From Lentisphaerota bacterium (GTDB lineage Bacteria; Verrucomicrobiota; Kiritimatiellia; UBA8416; JAIOPI01): 64,000 nucleotides of DNA. Location of the stretch: the NCBI GenBank assembly GCA_021413965.1, contig JAIOPI010000022.1:1-64000 (forward strand). Reading direction: 5' to 3'. The translations under genes and the position numbers were made by a program. This document shows positions 1-7,941 of the stretch, one piece after another; position 1 is the first letter of the stretch; the number at the start of each line of letters is the position of its first letter. A model generated the notes under the pieces. The model saw only the letters and a list, made by a program, of their open reading frames with translations, was not told the origin of the DNA and searched no databases.

Positions 1-277
1 AACTCGTTACAGCCATACCCTTGCAGTTTGCCATTGGTAGCAGGCCCTCCCTCTGAGGACCATGCTACCCGGCTAAACGCCCTGAGTTGGCTGCTGGTTT
101 TGAAGTGCACTTTCACTGCTGGTTTTGACCGCCCGTTGGCACATGGGCTCAAATCGGATATCCGGGCTTGCAGTTGCAGGCGAATCAGGAACGGATCGCC
201 GCTGAGCCGAATGCGCCTTTGCCAGGGTCAGCACTGCAAACGGATGTCAGTCCTAGTGGGCTACATTAACCTGGTTC

Positions 278-525
278 TGCAAAGAGCAATTTGTGGGCCC
301 ATAACGACGTGAAGAAGAACCTCGCCGTGCAGACCCCGCCGCGAAACACTTGTATGACATTTTAGAGGCCCGTCTTTCCCGGTCCCATGCCGGCGTATGG
401 TCACCGCCCGGCCGATGGGTTCTGCGCGCCCACCGACGCTTGTATAGCGTCCGCGGGACCTGGTGCGGTCGGAGTGCTGGCACAGTCGGGATTTCCGGCT
501 GCCGCAAAGGAGCTTTGTGGAAGAC
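278..525. repeat. Dispersed hairpin repeat, copy A
   Basis: Non-coding block at the left end. It holds a hairpin GCAAA-N6-TTTGTGG near 280-297, the words CTTGTATGA (about 349) and CTTGTATAGCG (about 439), and a second hairpin CCGCAAAG-GAG-CTTTGTGG near 502-520. The same words in the same order occur at 15400-15587, and the first part also at 7266-7390. The copies are diverged but align along most of their length. Each lies beside the 3' end of an operon, so it may be a bidirectional terminator, a recombination site or a remnant small mobile element. I see no supported gene in bases 1-277. Confidence 0.6.
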
Positions 526-532
526 TGGTACC

Positions 533-973
533 CTATTGATGATTCGCGGGAGGTAACTCGAGGTGCGTATCGACATCGGCTTTCAGAAGCTTCTCCTCGA
601 CGTCACGCGGATCCTCCTCATTTTTTGTGTAGTAGAACTCGAATCGGCACTCTCCCCATTTCCCGTATTCCTTTTCGATTAGCTGTCGAATTTCAAGATC
701 GGGTCAACGCGTATTGAACACACGGCCCGGTCCGCCGTTTCCCGGACCAATGCCCTGCCGCCCACCTCGCCGCCCGCCTCCTGATTGCCCGATGTACAGG
801 ACATCCGAGATCCCCCTCGCTCTCGGAATGTCGATCGGGGCCCGAAACAGGTAGACCCCATGCCGTGGCTGAATCGGGTGGTTGGGATTTCTGCGGAGTT
901 CCTGATAGCGTTCGGCTATGTATTTCCAGCTTTCCCTCGGCCGTATGCTGTTGAATGCATCGATAAATGACAT
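533..973 (-). pseudogene. GIY-YIG nuclease-like gene interrupted by one in-frame TGA
   Basis: From the ATG at 973 the frame reads a GIY-YIG core (GVYLF followed by VLYIGQS) and then a glycine-rich stretch ending FNTR. It meets TGA at 704-706. The same frame continues without another stop to TAG at 533-535, with a sensible protein (LIEKEYGKW, then EDPRDVEEKLL, then ELPPANHQ) of the kind that normally follows the FNTR segment. I infer a 146-codon gene carrying one nonsense change. Readthrough or a sequencing error are the alternatives. It is last in the minus-strand run, 32 bases after the 1006-1599 gene, which encodes another GIY-YIG-type protein. GIY-YIG domains cut DNA in homing, repair and restriction enzymes. 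Confidence 0.75.
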
Positions 974-1005
974 TCCAGGAGTACCTTTCCCGCCAAGAGT
1001 AACTA

Positions 1006-1599
1006 CTACCCGTTCTTGAACGTGACTCGGATATTCCTGATGAGACGACGAATTGGGTTATGACCATGGCATTGATTATTCAGCGGTAACACGAAATTCT
1101 GGTTGGCTAGGACCTCCTTCTCTGTCGCCGCAGAAGTGTTCGTGACTTGCCAAGACAGTTTCCCATTGGCTAGTAGGAACTTCGTGATTCGGTTCTCAAT
1201 GCTGAAGCTAGGGGCTATGGCCCAGAAGCCACCCACGGGATTGGATTCTCGCGTTACTCCATGCACCGTAGCCAGGAGGCTGCCGATGGTGTGGCGCAGC
1301 GTTGAGACGTGGGCATTATCACCCAAATGCTTTTCCAGAATTCGTGTGTGAATTGTCTGCCCGGCGGCCAAGCCAACATAACAACACCAGTGGTCGCCGC
1401 TACGCGGGACTGCTGCTTGGACAAGGCCCCGAAGTAACGCTTCAGGCAGAAGTTCCTCAAGGTCCCGGAAGAACCAGAAGTATATGCCATTCGCATCGGG
1501 AACGACCACTTTCCCGTTGAGAACGTCGCCTACTGCAGCCGCCGGCGGTGGTATAGCATCGGGCAAACTAATGGCCAAGGGCATATCCGTCCTCCTCAC
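1006..1599 (-). CDS. GIY-YIG-like protein
   Basis: 197 residues. The GIY part is NGIYFWFF (about residues 38-45) and the YIG part is CCYVGLA (about 72-78), followed by a basic stretch ending in HVSTLRHTIGSLL, as in stand-alone GIY-YIG proteins. The C-terminus has the motif LPLNNQCHGHNPIRRL, resembling the ending of small uncharacterised members. Target and role are unknown; DNA cleavage is inferred from the fold only. It follows the 1672-2100 gene by 72 bases on the same strand and precedes the broken GIY-YIG gene. An alternative start is the internal ATG at 1584. Confidence 0.7.
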   Translation of the reverse strand: MRRTDMPLAISLPDAIPPPAAAVGDVLNGKVVVPDANGIYFWFFRDLEELLPEALLRGLVQAAVPRSGDHWCCYVGLAAGQTIHTRILEKHLGDNAHVSTLRHTIGSLLATVHGVTRESNPVGGFWAIAPSFSIENRITKFLLANGKLSWQVTNTSAATEKEVLANQNFVLPLNNQCHGHNPIRRLIRNIRVTFKNG

Positions 1600-1671
1600 T
1601 CTGTGTTTTCTTACTCACGTGTCCGATGGACCGGTGGCGCTCTCCGCTCCTACGAATGGACCCTCTCCGGC

Positions 1672-2100
1672 CTATGCAATCATCCGCGCTTCCTCAACCA
1701 CCACCTCGCTATCCGGGGTCATGAACTTGAGCAACATCTCCACGAACAGTTCCAGGAGAAGCATCCGGCGCTTGAACTCCGCAAGGGTGACCTTCCAATC
1801 CGAGGCCCCGGTGAGAACCCTAATCTGGATGCTCTTGATTCCCTCTTTCCACATCCAGTCGCTCAGCTTCTCCGCCCCCAGTTGATCCTGGATCACCACC
1901 CGGCGAAACGGAATGCGGGACCGTTCCACGGCTTCGACCTCCTTCTTGCCATACCCATTGCGGCTGAAGGCCACAAAGAGGACGCCGTGCTTGTCCACCG
2001 TTCCCACCGGCTGAGCAGAATGCCCCTGGGGCTGCGCCATCAAAGCGTTCCTGACAACATCGCCGTATACGCCGACATCGATAGTGTGGAATTTGGTCAT
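1672..2100 (-). CDS. Hypothetical protein
   Basis: 142 residues from the ATG at 2100, chosen because GGAG lies 7 bases upstream; an in-frame GTG lies at 2106. No family recognised. The protein has a mixed alpha/beta look, with a hydrophobic strand (HGVLFVAFSRNGYG), a basic segment (RIPFRRVVIQDQLG) and a helical C-terminus rich in Leu and Glu. It is the first gene after a 197-base gap that holds its own promoter-like sequence, so it may begin a sub-operon with the GIY-YIG genes. Confidence 0.6.
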   Translation of the reverse strand: MTKFHTIDVGVYGDVVRNALMAQPQGHSAQPVGTVDKHGVLFVAFSRNGYGKKEVEAVERSRIPFRRVVIQDQLGAEKLSDWMWKEGIKSIQIRVLTGASDWKVTLAEFKRRMLLLELFVEMLLKFMTPDSEVVVEEARMIA

Positions 2101-2118
2101 AAGCACACTCCGTGGGTT

Positions 2119-2176
2119 GTATGTGGTTTGTGTTGTTGAATAAACTACTTATATGCCTGGCATAGAGAATGATCAA
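2119..2176 (-). promoter_or_regulatory. Predicted promoter and leader of the 2100-533 genes
   Basis: On the minus strand TTGATC (2176-2171) and TATAAG (2153-2148) are spaced by 17 bases, a good sigma-70-like pair, about 48 bases before the ATG at 2100. The predicted transcribed leader contains TTCAACAACACAAACCA. The leader of the AAA+ gene at 4612 has a very similar run, TTCACAACACAACA. This suggests that the two promoters share a control element. Sequence inspection only. Confidence 0.45.
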
Positions 2177-2297
2177 GAGAATTCCGCCACAATGGGCGTA
2201 TTTGCTCTATATTCGAAGTCGTTCTACTCGTGACACCAAGGGTACCGAGCCGTTGGTCTGGGATTCACCGACCAACCGACATATGCCCATGCGACAT

Positions 2298-3077
2298 CTA
2301 TCGTGACATCGGTGTTTGGGGCAACGCCGAGCGCTCAAACCGGGGAAGGTGTGGCTGTTGAAGCCAGCGGCGAACGGTCTGATGCGTGTGCGCCCAGTCC
2401 GCATAGACCAAGGATTCGTTCGGCGAATGCTCCTCGTAGAACCCGACAGAGAGATTCACTCCACAGATGCGGCGCGCTAGTATCCTGACGTCAGTTCCAG
2501 ATTGGCGGTCCGGTTCGGCGTAGCCAATTTGGGATTCTATATACGCTCGAAAGGCGTCCGAGCCTACATCGTAGCATTTGAAGTCCCGGCTTCCGCGCCG
2601 GTCAAACTCAACCATGAACTGATGCTGATTCAGTTCGTCGAGTATGTCGGGATTACAGTCAGCCAGCCATCTACCTGCCAGACACCCCTTCTCCTCGCCG
2701 GCCAGTATGAGGAAGGAATGCCCGAGGTCACGCAGAGCCCAGACCATCGCGCAGCCGGAATGATCATCCGCCCCAAGTCCGATCTCGGGGTTGAGTGACG
2801 TGTAAACGCCATCTTGGTAGCTCACCCTGCCCGGATACCCAAGCATTCCGTCCCAAACAGTGTCGGCATGCGCGATCAACGCTACTCGGTCCTGGCGTGT
2901 ACCCGACAGGAAGAGGAAGCGGGTATCGCCTGTCCCTCGGCTTACGGCACGATCAGGCGTCAGGTGGGCGAAGCGCCGAAACACTTCATCCAAGTCGATT
3001 TCGAGCCATTCCTTGAGCACAAACTCCAGCCCTGGAATATCAGAGCCGCTTAAGTCGCCGGCCAGACTCTGCATCAT
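2298..3077 (-). CDS. Zinc exopeptidase-like protein (M28/M20/M42 type)
   Basis: 259 residues. The order of putative metal ligands fits the M20/M28/M42 clan: H70-x-D72 (HADTVWD), the bridging DD at 104-105 (GADDHSG), the EE pair at 128-129 (AGEEKG), D159 (EFDRRG) and H217 (EEHSPNES). These enzymes use two zinc ions to release residues from peptides or to hydrolyse related amides. The substrate here is unknown. There is no signal peptide, so it should be cytoplasmic. The start overlaps the end of the 72-residue gene by 38 bases, indicating co-transcription with it and with the AAA+ gene. Another start is the adjacent ATG at 3074. Confidence 0.75.
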   Translation of the reverse strand: MMQSLAGDLSGSDIPGLEFVLKEWLEIDLDEVFRRFAHLTPDRAVSRGTGDTRFLFLSGTRQDRVALIAHADTVWDGMLGYPGRVSYQDGVYTSLNPEIGLGADDHSGCAMVWALRDLGHSFLILAGEEKGCLAGRWLADCNPDILDELNQHQFMVEFDRRGSRDFKCYDVGSDAFRAYIESQIGYAEPDRQSGTDVRILARRICGVNLSVGFYEEHSPNESLVYADWAHTHQTVRRWLQQPHLPRFERSALPQTPMSR

Positions 3078-3258
3078 AGGTTGTAGTGATACCCCGGTTG
3101 TCTGTTATGGCGACGATGTTTCCATTCGTCTGGACGGCGACGTTCGTGCCGGTAGCCCCTGCTGAACCCACTGCCCGTATGCGGCTACCGGTCTTGGCGT
3201 CGTAAACATACACGTAGGCACCGTTCGACTCGATCCTCGCGATAAATGACCTGGCCAT
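3040..3258 (-). CDS. Small beta-rich protein with blade-like repeats
   Basis: 72 residues, preceded by GGAGTGTAGCGT before the ATG, a good ribosome site. The sequence alternates short strands and turns (YVYVYDAKTGSRI, then VQTNGNIVAITDNRGI, then TTYDAESGRRL), like one or two blades of a WD40/PQQ propeller. Similar tiny proteins exist in many bacteria without assigned function. It sits 55 bases after the AAA+ gene and overlaps the next gene, so it is a middle gene of the operon. It may be an oligomeric scaffold, but that is inference only. Confidence 0.6.
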   Translation of the reverse strand: MARSFIARIESNGAYVYVYDAKTGSRIRAVGSAGATGTNVAVQTNGNIVAITDNRGITTTYDAESGRRLKRL

Positions 3259-3313
3259 ACGCTACACTCCTTTCGTATTGGTATCTCGACTTCTCCCGAT
3301 GCCGGGACTACGT

Positions 3314-4621
3314 CTAGGCGGCAGGACTGAGTCGGTCACCAAAACCGGCCACGCCCTTCCGCTTGGACCGATATGCGTGGCTCTGCTGGCTGGCATCAAA
3401 CTGGCTCTGCAGCAGCCTGTGCGCCTCAAGCGCCATGGCACTGGTGACCTCGGCGCCTCCATTGCCAGCCGCGATGACGGCGGACGTCATCCGCAACTCC
3501 TTAAGATATGCGAAACTCCAGCCACCCGTCAGGCGAACGAGTTCCTCCAAAACAGATGCCGTTACCGTCGGAAAAGCTCTCTTCAAGTAGACGGTTCGCA
3601 GCCCCGCATCCGGCACATCGAAGTGCCAGACGCGGTCGAAACGGCTCGGCCGATGGATCAGCGCCGGGTCAATCTTTTCCGGGTTGTTTGACGTGGCGAT
3701 CAGCAGGACCCCCCGTTTGGAATCCAACTTGTCCAACTGTGATAGCAGTGCCGCTCGGGTGACCCGAGTTTCGCAGGCAAGCGAATCGATTTCCTCCAGA
3801 ATCAACACTCGCGGGCCGCTACTGCTTCCCCAGTTGAAGAACATGGACAAGTCATCGCAGTCCGTGTCCGGCCGGATATTCATGAAATAAGGTTCGGCGC
3901 GATATGCCTTCCAACAGCGACGGACCAAACTATGAATCATCATGGACTTCCCGGTTCCGGGCGGTCCGGCAAAGGGGAAGCCGCGCCGGTAAGGAGCGCC
4001 CAGATCCTGATAGAGCCTGGCGTGCCGGAAGAAGGTGGTGGCTTGGCTCACAATGTCGGCATGTACAGCATCCGGCAGCAGAACGGGTTCCATCTCCCGT
4101 GCGTCAAGCTGGATATCGGCACCTTTGTAGACATTGATGCGCACTTTGCTCCGCTCACGCTTCACCGTCAGCCGCCGAACATCGTCTGCAAAGCGTCGCA
4201 ACAGTTTGAGGTCGCCCGTCGAGGCAAAGAAGTCATAGGGGACGGGGTCCATTTTGTCATCATTGAGATACGAAAAGAGTAGAAACTCCTGCCCCGCCGT
4301 ATTGCTGACGCGGATCATCCCAAGCCATCCCGTACCAATCTGCTGCCGGCGCGTGTCTCCGCCCCAAAGCCCAGTATTGCAATAGGAGCAAGGGACACGC
4401 TCCCAACGCCAGACCCCGATCCTGCCGCTACTGCGGTTTCCCTCGCCGGTAAAGCACTTGAGTGCGAATTTGGCCGGATCCTTCTCGCTTTTCCAGCATA
4501 GCCACTGAGCCACCTGCGGAAACTCCTTCTTGAGCAGGGACTCGACGGCAACAGGCGATAGCACACCGTCTGCTTTGACGTTGTTCGGCACAACCAATTC
4601 GTTGTTAGTCATGTGTGACAC
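3314..4621 (-). CDS. AAA+ ATPase, BCS1-like
   Basis: About 435 residues. The AAA+ module has Walker A GPPGTGKS (219-226), Walker B VLILEEIDS, sensor 1 TSNNPEKIDPAL and the arginine-finger region HRPSRFDRVWHF, as in the BCS1/RFC-like group. The first 200 residues are unlike known partners and contain a possible zinc pair (CSYC). AAA+ proteins of this kind remodel protein or protein-DNA complexes. Within islands they often accompany proteases or nucleases, and the next genes encode a peptidase-like and GIY-YIG proteins. The start may be GTG at 4621 or ATG at 4612; neither has a strong ribosome site. Confidence 0.8.
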   Translation of the reverse strand: MSHMTNNELVVPNNVKADGVLSPVAVESLLKKEFPQVAQWLCWKSEKDPAKFALKCFTGEGNRSSGRIGVWRWERVPCSYCNTGLWGGDTRRQQIGTGWLGMIRVSNTAGQEFLLFSYLNDDKMDPVPYDFFASTGDLKLLRRFADDVRRLTVKRERSKVRINVYKGADIQLDAREMEPVLLPDAVHADIVSQATTFFRHARLYQDLGAPYRRGFPFAGPPGTGKSMMIHSLVRRCWKAYRAEPYFMNIRPDTDCDDLSMFFNWGSSSGPRVLILEEIDSLACETRVTRAALLSQLDKLDSKRGVLLIATSNNPEKIDPALIHRPSRFDRVWHFDVPDAGLRTVYLKRAFPTVTASVLEELVRLTGGWSFAYLKELRMTSAVIAAGNGGAEVTSAMALEAHRLLQSQFDASQQSHAYRSKRKGVAGFGDRLSPAA

Positions 4622-4630
4622 GTAGCATCA

Positions 4631-4691
4631 AGGTTGTATTGTTGTGTTGTGAACAGGTTGGACATTATACACGCATTGACACAAAAGCCAA
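4631..4691 (-). promoter_or_regulatory. Predicted promoter and leader of the AAA+ operon
   Basis: On the minus strand TTGGCT (4691-4686) and a perfect TATAAT (4669-4664) are separated by 16 bases, about 45 bases before the gene. The leader carries the CAACACAACAATACAACC run shared with the 2119-2145 leader. The rest of the gap up to 4955 separates this operon from the divergent zinc-repeat gene. I see no further gene in it. Confidence 0.5.
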
Positions 4692-4955
4692 GCACATTCG
4701 GCCGCTTTCTCTGGTTTTAAGGGGAATCCACCACAACTGCAGCTGGTGTTGTGTGTCAGCAATAAAACATCCACTTGGGGTATTTACATTTCTCTAAGCG
4801 GGCTGTATCCACATCTTGGGTGGCGCAATACCACCATGACATATAAGTATGGATATGAAGGCCAGCAAGCATCTCCACAATGCACAGATAGGCCGCGTGA
4901 TGAGGCCAGTTCCGCTGCGCCCAGGGTTGTGCATTAACTGCGGAGTACTGACGCA

Positions 4956-5246
4956 ATGACGGACTATTCCAGCACATGCATGTATTGCCACTGTCGATCA
5001 ATTGGCAGGGGATGTGCGACTTCACCACACGGATACCACGTTCACCCCAGTCAGAAGAATGGTTGTATCTACTGCCGGAGCCGGGCAATCGGCAGAGGTT
5101 GCGCAACCTCGCCCAGCGGCTTCCATGTCCACCTCGATCGAAAACGCGGTGCATGCATTTACTGTGGATGCAGAGCGATCGGTCGGGGCTGCGCATGTTC
5201 ACCGAATGGCTACCATGCCGATGGGGTGGATTTGAGCGTCCTCTAG
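4956..5246 (+). CDS. Triple Cys/His-repeat mini-protein
   Basis: 96 residues made almost entirely of three 21-residue repeats at 8-28, 37-57 and 67-87. Each follows the plan C-x2-C-x5-IGRGCA-x-SP-x-G-(Y/F)-H, so each repeat offers three cysteines and one histidine, enough for one zinc ion. Repeats of this style occur in other uncharacterised bacterial proteins, and I know no function for them. Zinc-dependent binding of protein or nucleic acid is the natural inference. The gene lies 153 bases before the JAMM-like gene on the same strand, suggesting a shared operon. No strong ribosome site is visible. Confidence 0.7.
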   Translation: MTDYSSTCMYCHCRSIGRGCATSPHGYHVHPSQKNGCIYCRSRAIGRGCATSPSGFHVHLDRKRGACIYCGCRAIGRGCACSPNGYHADGVDLSVL

Positions 5247-5399
5247 GTTGACACCGAGGGGCTCATACAGGCGTAAGTGGAGACGGTGCCGGGATATGCA
5301 ATCGCCAGGCCACGGCCCTTCGAGCAGCGCAGGCTAGGCACCAATCGGAGGGGTCACAAACCGGTGTGCGTCAAACAGACAGAACGGAGATGCTGAACA

Positions 5400-6080
5400 A
5401 TGAATCAGTCTTTTCGACCAATCCACCTCCCCAAGCCGCCGCGCAATCCTGTTGCGTATCAGCGCCTTTACGCACCGAACTGCAATGTCGATGAATTCAG
5501 CCCGTTGGATGGTGAATTCAAATGGCAGGAGATTCGAATTCCACGCGACTCGTCCGCCGAGGAGGTCTACCTATCGCTGCCGTCGGCGCCCGACTTTGAA
5601 TACGGCGGCTACCTGACCGGGACGCGAATTCGCTATGCCCGTTTTGGCGCGAGCTGGGCTGCCACCATTTCCTCGAAACCCTGTACCTTTCACTCCCATC
5701 CAAGCTGTCACCCCAATTGCGATATGCCTTCCCCTCGCGACGTCTACCAGTTTCTTAAGTGGCGGCAATTGCGCACGATAACCGTGGGAAATCACTGGAT
5801 ATGGGTCTGGACCAAGGACCAGAAGAACGCGGAAACCGTAAAACGACTTCTAGCGTGGGAGGAGCAGAATATGGTGCCGGTGATGGCAGACCTATTCCGC
5901 AGCAACTGCCCCGATCCCCTGCTCGTTTACATAGAGCGGGCCTTGCGCCAGCTCAACTATAGCCCACCACGTAGACGACTATCCGAGCCCCTCTGTTGGG
6001 CGTCGCACCTGCGGGATGTGCTGGGCATGAAGACGTGGTTCATCAGCCGTGGCACCCGATCTTCGAGTGCTGCCGGATGA
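5400..6080 (+). CDS. JAMM/MPN-type metalloprotease-like protein
   Basis: 226 residues. The JAMM signature is present: E67 in FEYGGYLTG, H98-S-H100 followed by Pro, then PSPRD with S111 and D114. Between the second His and the Asp there are three extra residues (SCHPNCDM) compared with the usual spacing, adding possible metal ligands. JAMM enzymes remove ubiquitin-like tags or cleave isopeptide bonds; in bacteria they occur in cysteine synthesis, CBASS Cap3 and ubiquitin-like operons. No E1, E2 or ubiquitin-like gene is visible here. GGAG precedes the ATG by 9 bases. The stop codon overlaps the start of the next gene (ATGA), indicating tight coupling. Confidence 0.7.
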   Translation: MNQSFRPIHLPKPPRNPVAYQRLYAPNCNVDEFSPLDGEFKWQEIRIPRDSSAEEVYLSLPSAPDFEYGGYLTGTRIRYARFGASWAATISSKPCTFHSHPSCHPNCDMPSPRDVYQFLKWRQLRTITVGNHWIWVWTKDQKNAETVKRLLAWEEQNMVPVMADLFRSNCPDPLLVYIERALRQLNYSPPRRRLSEPLCWASHLRDVLGMKTWFISRGTRSSSAAG

Positions 6081-6808
6081 TCGAGAAACCGTGCTCCATG
6101 AGAAGAGCAACGTCCCATACCTGCGTTCAGACTGAATTCACGTCGTTTGAACCACTTGAAGCTTTAAGACCCATTGCTGGCGCAAACGTGCTTTTCTGCC
6201 CGTCGTGCGGCACAAATGTGAACCGCTGGCTGGATTGCGATGCCGATGCCTTCGTGTTGGCGGACTTCGCGCCAACGACCGAAACGGAAGGTGACGAGTT
6301 TTGGAAGAGACTCAGCCGCCGCTTGCCTGGAGTATCCCTGATCGAGTCTACTCCCGGCACAAGGGCTTTTCGGTTCAAGGACAAGCTTGGCGTTCTCCTC
6401 TTTTTGGACAATAACGAGGTGCTCGACCACGTTCGGCGTTACGCCAGTACAATCTCGCACTTCATCGGCGTGTGTGATGGCTGCCTGGAGGGCGGCAACT
6501 ACGAGTGCGTGAATGACCTGCCTTTTCTTGGCCGAGTCCTCTCCTGCATGCCCTCCAGGGGCATGGTGTACATGACTGATCATTCCAAGTATCTGTTCCC
6601 GTCTTCAACGCCCTGGGATGATGATCCACCCAAACCTCGTGACGAGTACATCTTGGGGCGCTACCTGATCAGTCGGACTGACGCAGCGTGGGGTGGTGCG
6701 GGTGGATATGGGCCCGTTGCCTGCTATCGCGTCGCCGAGGGCGGGCAGGCGCAGCGACAGAACTCGTATCAGCGTCTACCAGCCAGCACGGCAACGGATC
6801 TGTCGTAA
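6077..6808 (+). CDS. Cys-rich partner protein of the JAMM gene
   Basis: The start ATG at 6077 overlaps the stop of the JAMM-like gene, giving 243 residues. No known domain recognised. It has CPSCG near residue 41, which looks like half of a zinc ribbon, then a mixed alpha/beta body, and later CDGCLEGGNYEC, a second Cys cluster. The coupling suggests that the two proteins form a complex, perhaps with this one providing specificity for the metalloprotease. The last 40 bases overlap a weak minus-strand reading frame. Function unknown. Confidence 0.65.
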   Translation: MIEKPCSMRRATSHTCVQTEFTSFEPLEALRPIAGANVLFCPSCGTNVNRWLDCDADAFVLADFAPTTETEGDEFWKRLSRRLPGVSLIESTPGTRAFRFKDKLGVLLFLDNNEVLDHVRRYASTISHFIGVCDGCLEGGNYECVNDLPFLGRVLSCMPSRGMVYMTDHSKYLFPSSTPWDDDPPKPRDEYILGRYLISRTDAAWGGAGGYGPVACYRVAEGGQAQRQNSYQRLPASTATDLS

Positions 6809-7179
6809 AAGTCAGCTTCCGCATTCAGCCCGTGCTCGCAGCAGAACTCAGCCAGCCGGCGATAACGCGCTCGTGGAGCGGCGTTTGTCGCCCAACACAC
6901 TTTTGCCATACATTTCCTGCAGAACCACAACGGGCGTGCGTCAATGCACCGACAACCAGTCCTCTGGTCTAGGCCTGTTGATGGGCTTTGCAAAGGCACG
7001 AGCTTCTGGATGGTGGTCGCCAGTTCGGCATTTTTACACCTACCAGATGCATTGTTCATAGGCACGCACAGCCCAACTCGACACAGAACGACCGAAGTGC
7101 AATAGGGCAAGCCCGACTGTGAGCCCGTCGGTTCCCCGCCCGACGCGACCACACTGCAATTCGTGTGTCCATTCCACAC
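6769..7179 (-). CDS. Possible small Cys-containing protein
   Basis: A reading frame of up to 136 residues whose last 50 residues look protein-like (FCRKCMAKVCWATNAAPRAR, then FCCEHGLNAEADFYDRS), with a CxxC pair. The first half is less convincing, so the true start is unclear. It converges on the JAMM partner gene with a 40-base overlap. Its family is unknown; it could be a decayed gene. The rest of the 6809-7265 gap shows no other supported gene. Confidence 0.3.
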   Translation of the reverse strand: MWNGHTNCSVVASGGEPTGSQSGLPYCTSVVLCRVGLCVPMNNASGRCKNAELATTIQKLVPLQSPSTGLDQRTGCRCIDARPLWFCRKCMAKVCWATNAAPRARYRRLAEFCCEHGLNAEADFYDRSVAVLAGRR

Positions 7180-7265
7180 CGGCTATCGAGCGCTCACCGT
7201 CCTGCCTTACAGGCCGGCGCCACTGTGTGACTGATTGATCAGCATTGCATCCGCACAGGCGCTTC

Positions 7266-7390
7266 CGCAAAGAGCGATTTGTGGGCGCATGGCGGGCGGT
7301 AACCAAGGTACGCCGGCGCCGAACCTTGTATGAGCCCAGAGCGTCCGCGATTCCGTCGTGCCATGCGGAGACACGGACCCGGGCGTTCTG
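7266..7390. repeat. Dispersed hairpin repeat, copy B
   Basis: Starts with the hairpin CCGCAAA-GAGCGA-TTTGTGG and continues with CTTGTATGAGCCCA near 7325 and CCATGC about 35 bases later, matching copies A and C. The bases just around the hairpin match copy A closely (TTCYGCAAAGAGC on the left, ATTTGTGGGCNCAT across its right arm). It sits between two operons that converge (the 4956-6808 set and the 9759-7469 set). The second CTTGTATAGCG word is not clear in this copy. Confidence 0.5.
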
Positions 7391-7468
7391 ACGACAAATC
7401 CGACTTCTGCGCCCGCCAGACTGGTCTACGCGGCAATGCTTCAATAGGCCGCGAGAATGGGGCGTTCC

Positions 7469-7801
7469 TCAGTACCTCGCCAGCCACCAGCGCCGCATCT
7501 CGGGCGATGCGCCTTCGGGGGAACAGATCTCCGCGTAGAAACGGGCGAATTGCTGCCGGGCACAGGCCAATCGCCGCTTGTTCGCCGTCTTCACAATCTC
7601 CTGGTAACGCCTGAGTGTCGCGACGGCCTCCTCACCCCATGCGGGATCCGGTTCCGTGGGGAGTCCAACGGCTTCGCGGTGGCGGAGAGTGTCCTCCGTC
7701 CAACCGTTGCCCGTCAGCTCATTCAGGCGGCTGAGAAGCGCCTCCTCGAGTTGCTTCAGCTCGATTAGCGAGGCGTTGACCAGCTTGATGTCTGTGCTCA
7801 T
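7469..7801 (-). CDS. Hypothetical helical protein
   Basis: 110 residues, mostly helical and charged, with a Trp-rich C-terminus (RRWWLARY). No family recognised. Its ATG overlaps the stop of the 47-residue gene upstream (ATGA), so the three genes from 8183 to 7469 are one translationally coupled operon behind leader copy 1. Confidence 0.6.
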   Translation of the reverse strand: MSTDIKLVNASLIELKQLEEALLSRLNELTGNGWTEDTLRHREAVGLPTEPDPAWGEEAVATLRRYQEIVKTANKRRLACARQQFARFYAEICSPEGASPEMRRWWLARY

Positions 7802-7941
7802 TGCCGTGCTCCCTTGTCCGTGGATTCCGGCCGCTTGGCCCCTTTGACGTTACCCAGGATGGCCTGCATTGGGTTGGCTGGTTCCCAGCAGGAGGCGGGA
7901 CGCCAGTCGTAGTCGATGCCGGGATAACGGATGAAGCTCAT
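7798..7941 (-). CDS. 47-residue truncated paralogue of the 9070-9759 protein
   Basis: A very short gene with a strong ribosome site (GGAAAGGAGG, 6 bases before the ATG). Its stop overlaps the next gene's start, and its start overlaps the previous gene's stop, both as ATGA. The protein begins MSFIRYPGIDYDWRPASCW and includes ILGNVKG. This matches the first 37 residues of the 229-residue protein at 9759-9070 (RYPDIDYDWRPSSYW and VLRNVKG). It therefore looks like a retained N-terminal piece after deletion of the rest, or a deliberate short form. Function unknown. Confidence 0.65.
   Translation of the reverse strand: MSFIRYPGIDYDWRPASCWEPANPMQAILGNVKGAKRPESTDKGARQ

Noticed and set aside
28..312. 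Plus-strand open frame of 94 codons at the left edge
   Set aside because: No protein-like pattern, no ribosome site, and it runs into the hairpin repeat.
4756..5202. Minus-strand frame opposite the zinc-repeat gene
   Set aside because: It is the shadow of the three Cys/His repeats on the plus strand; its own protein shows no pattern.
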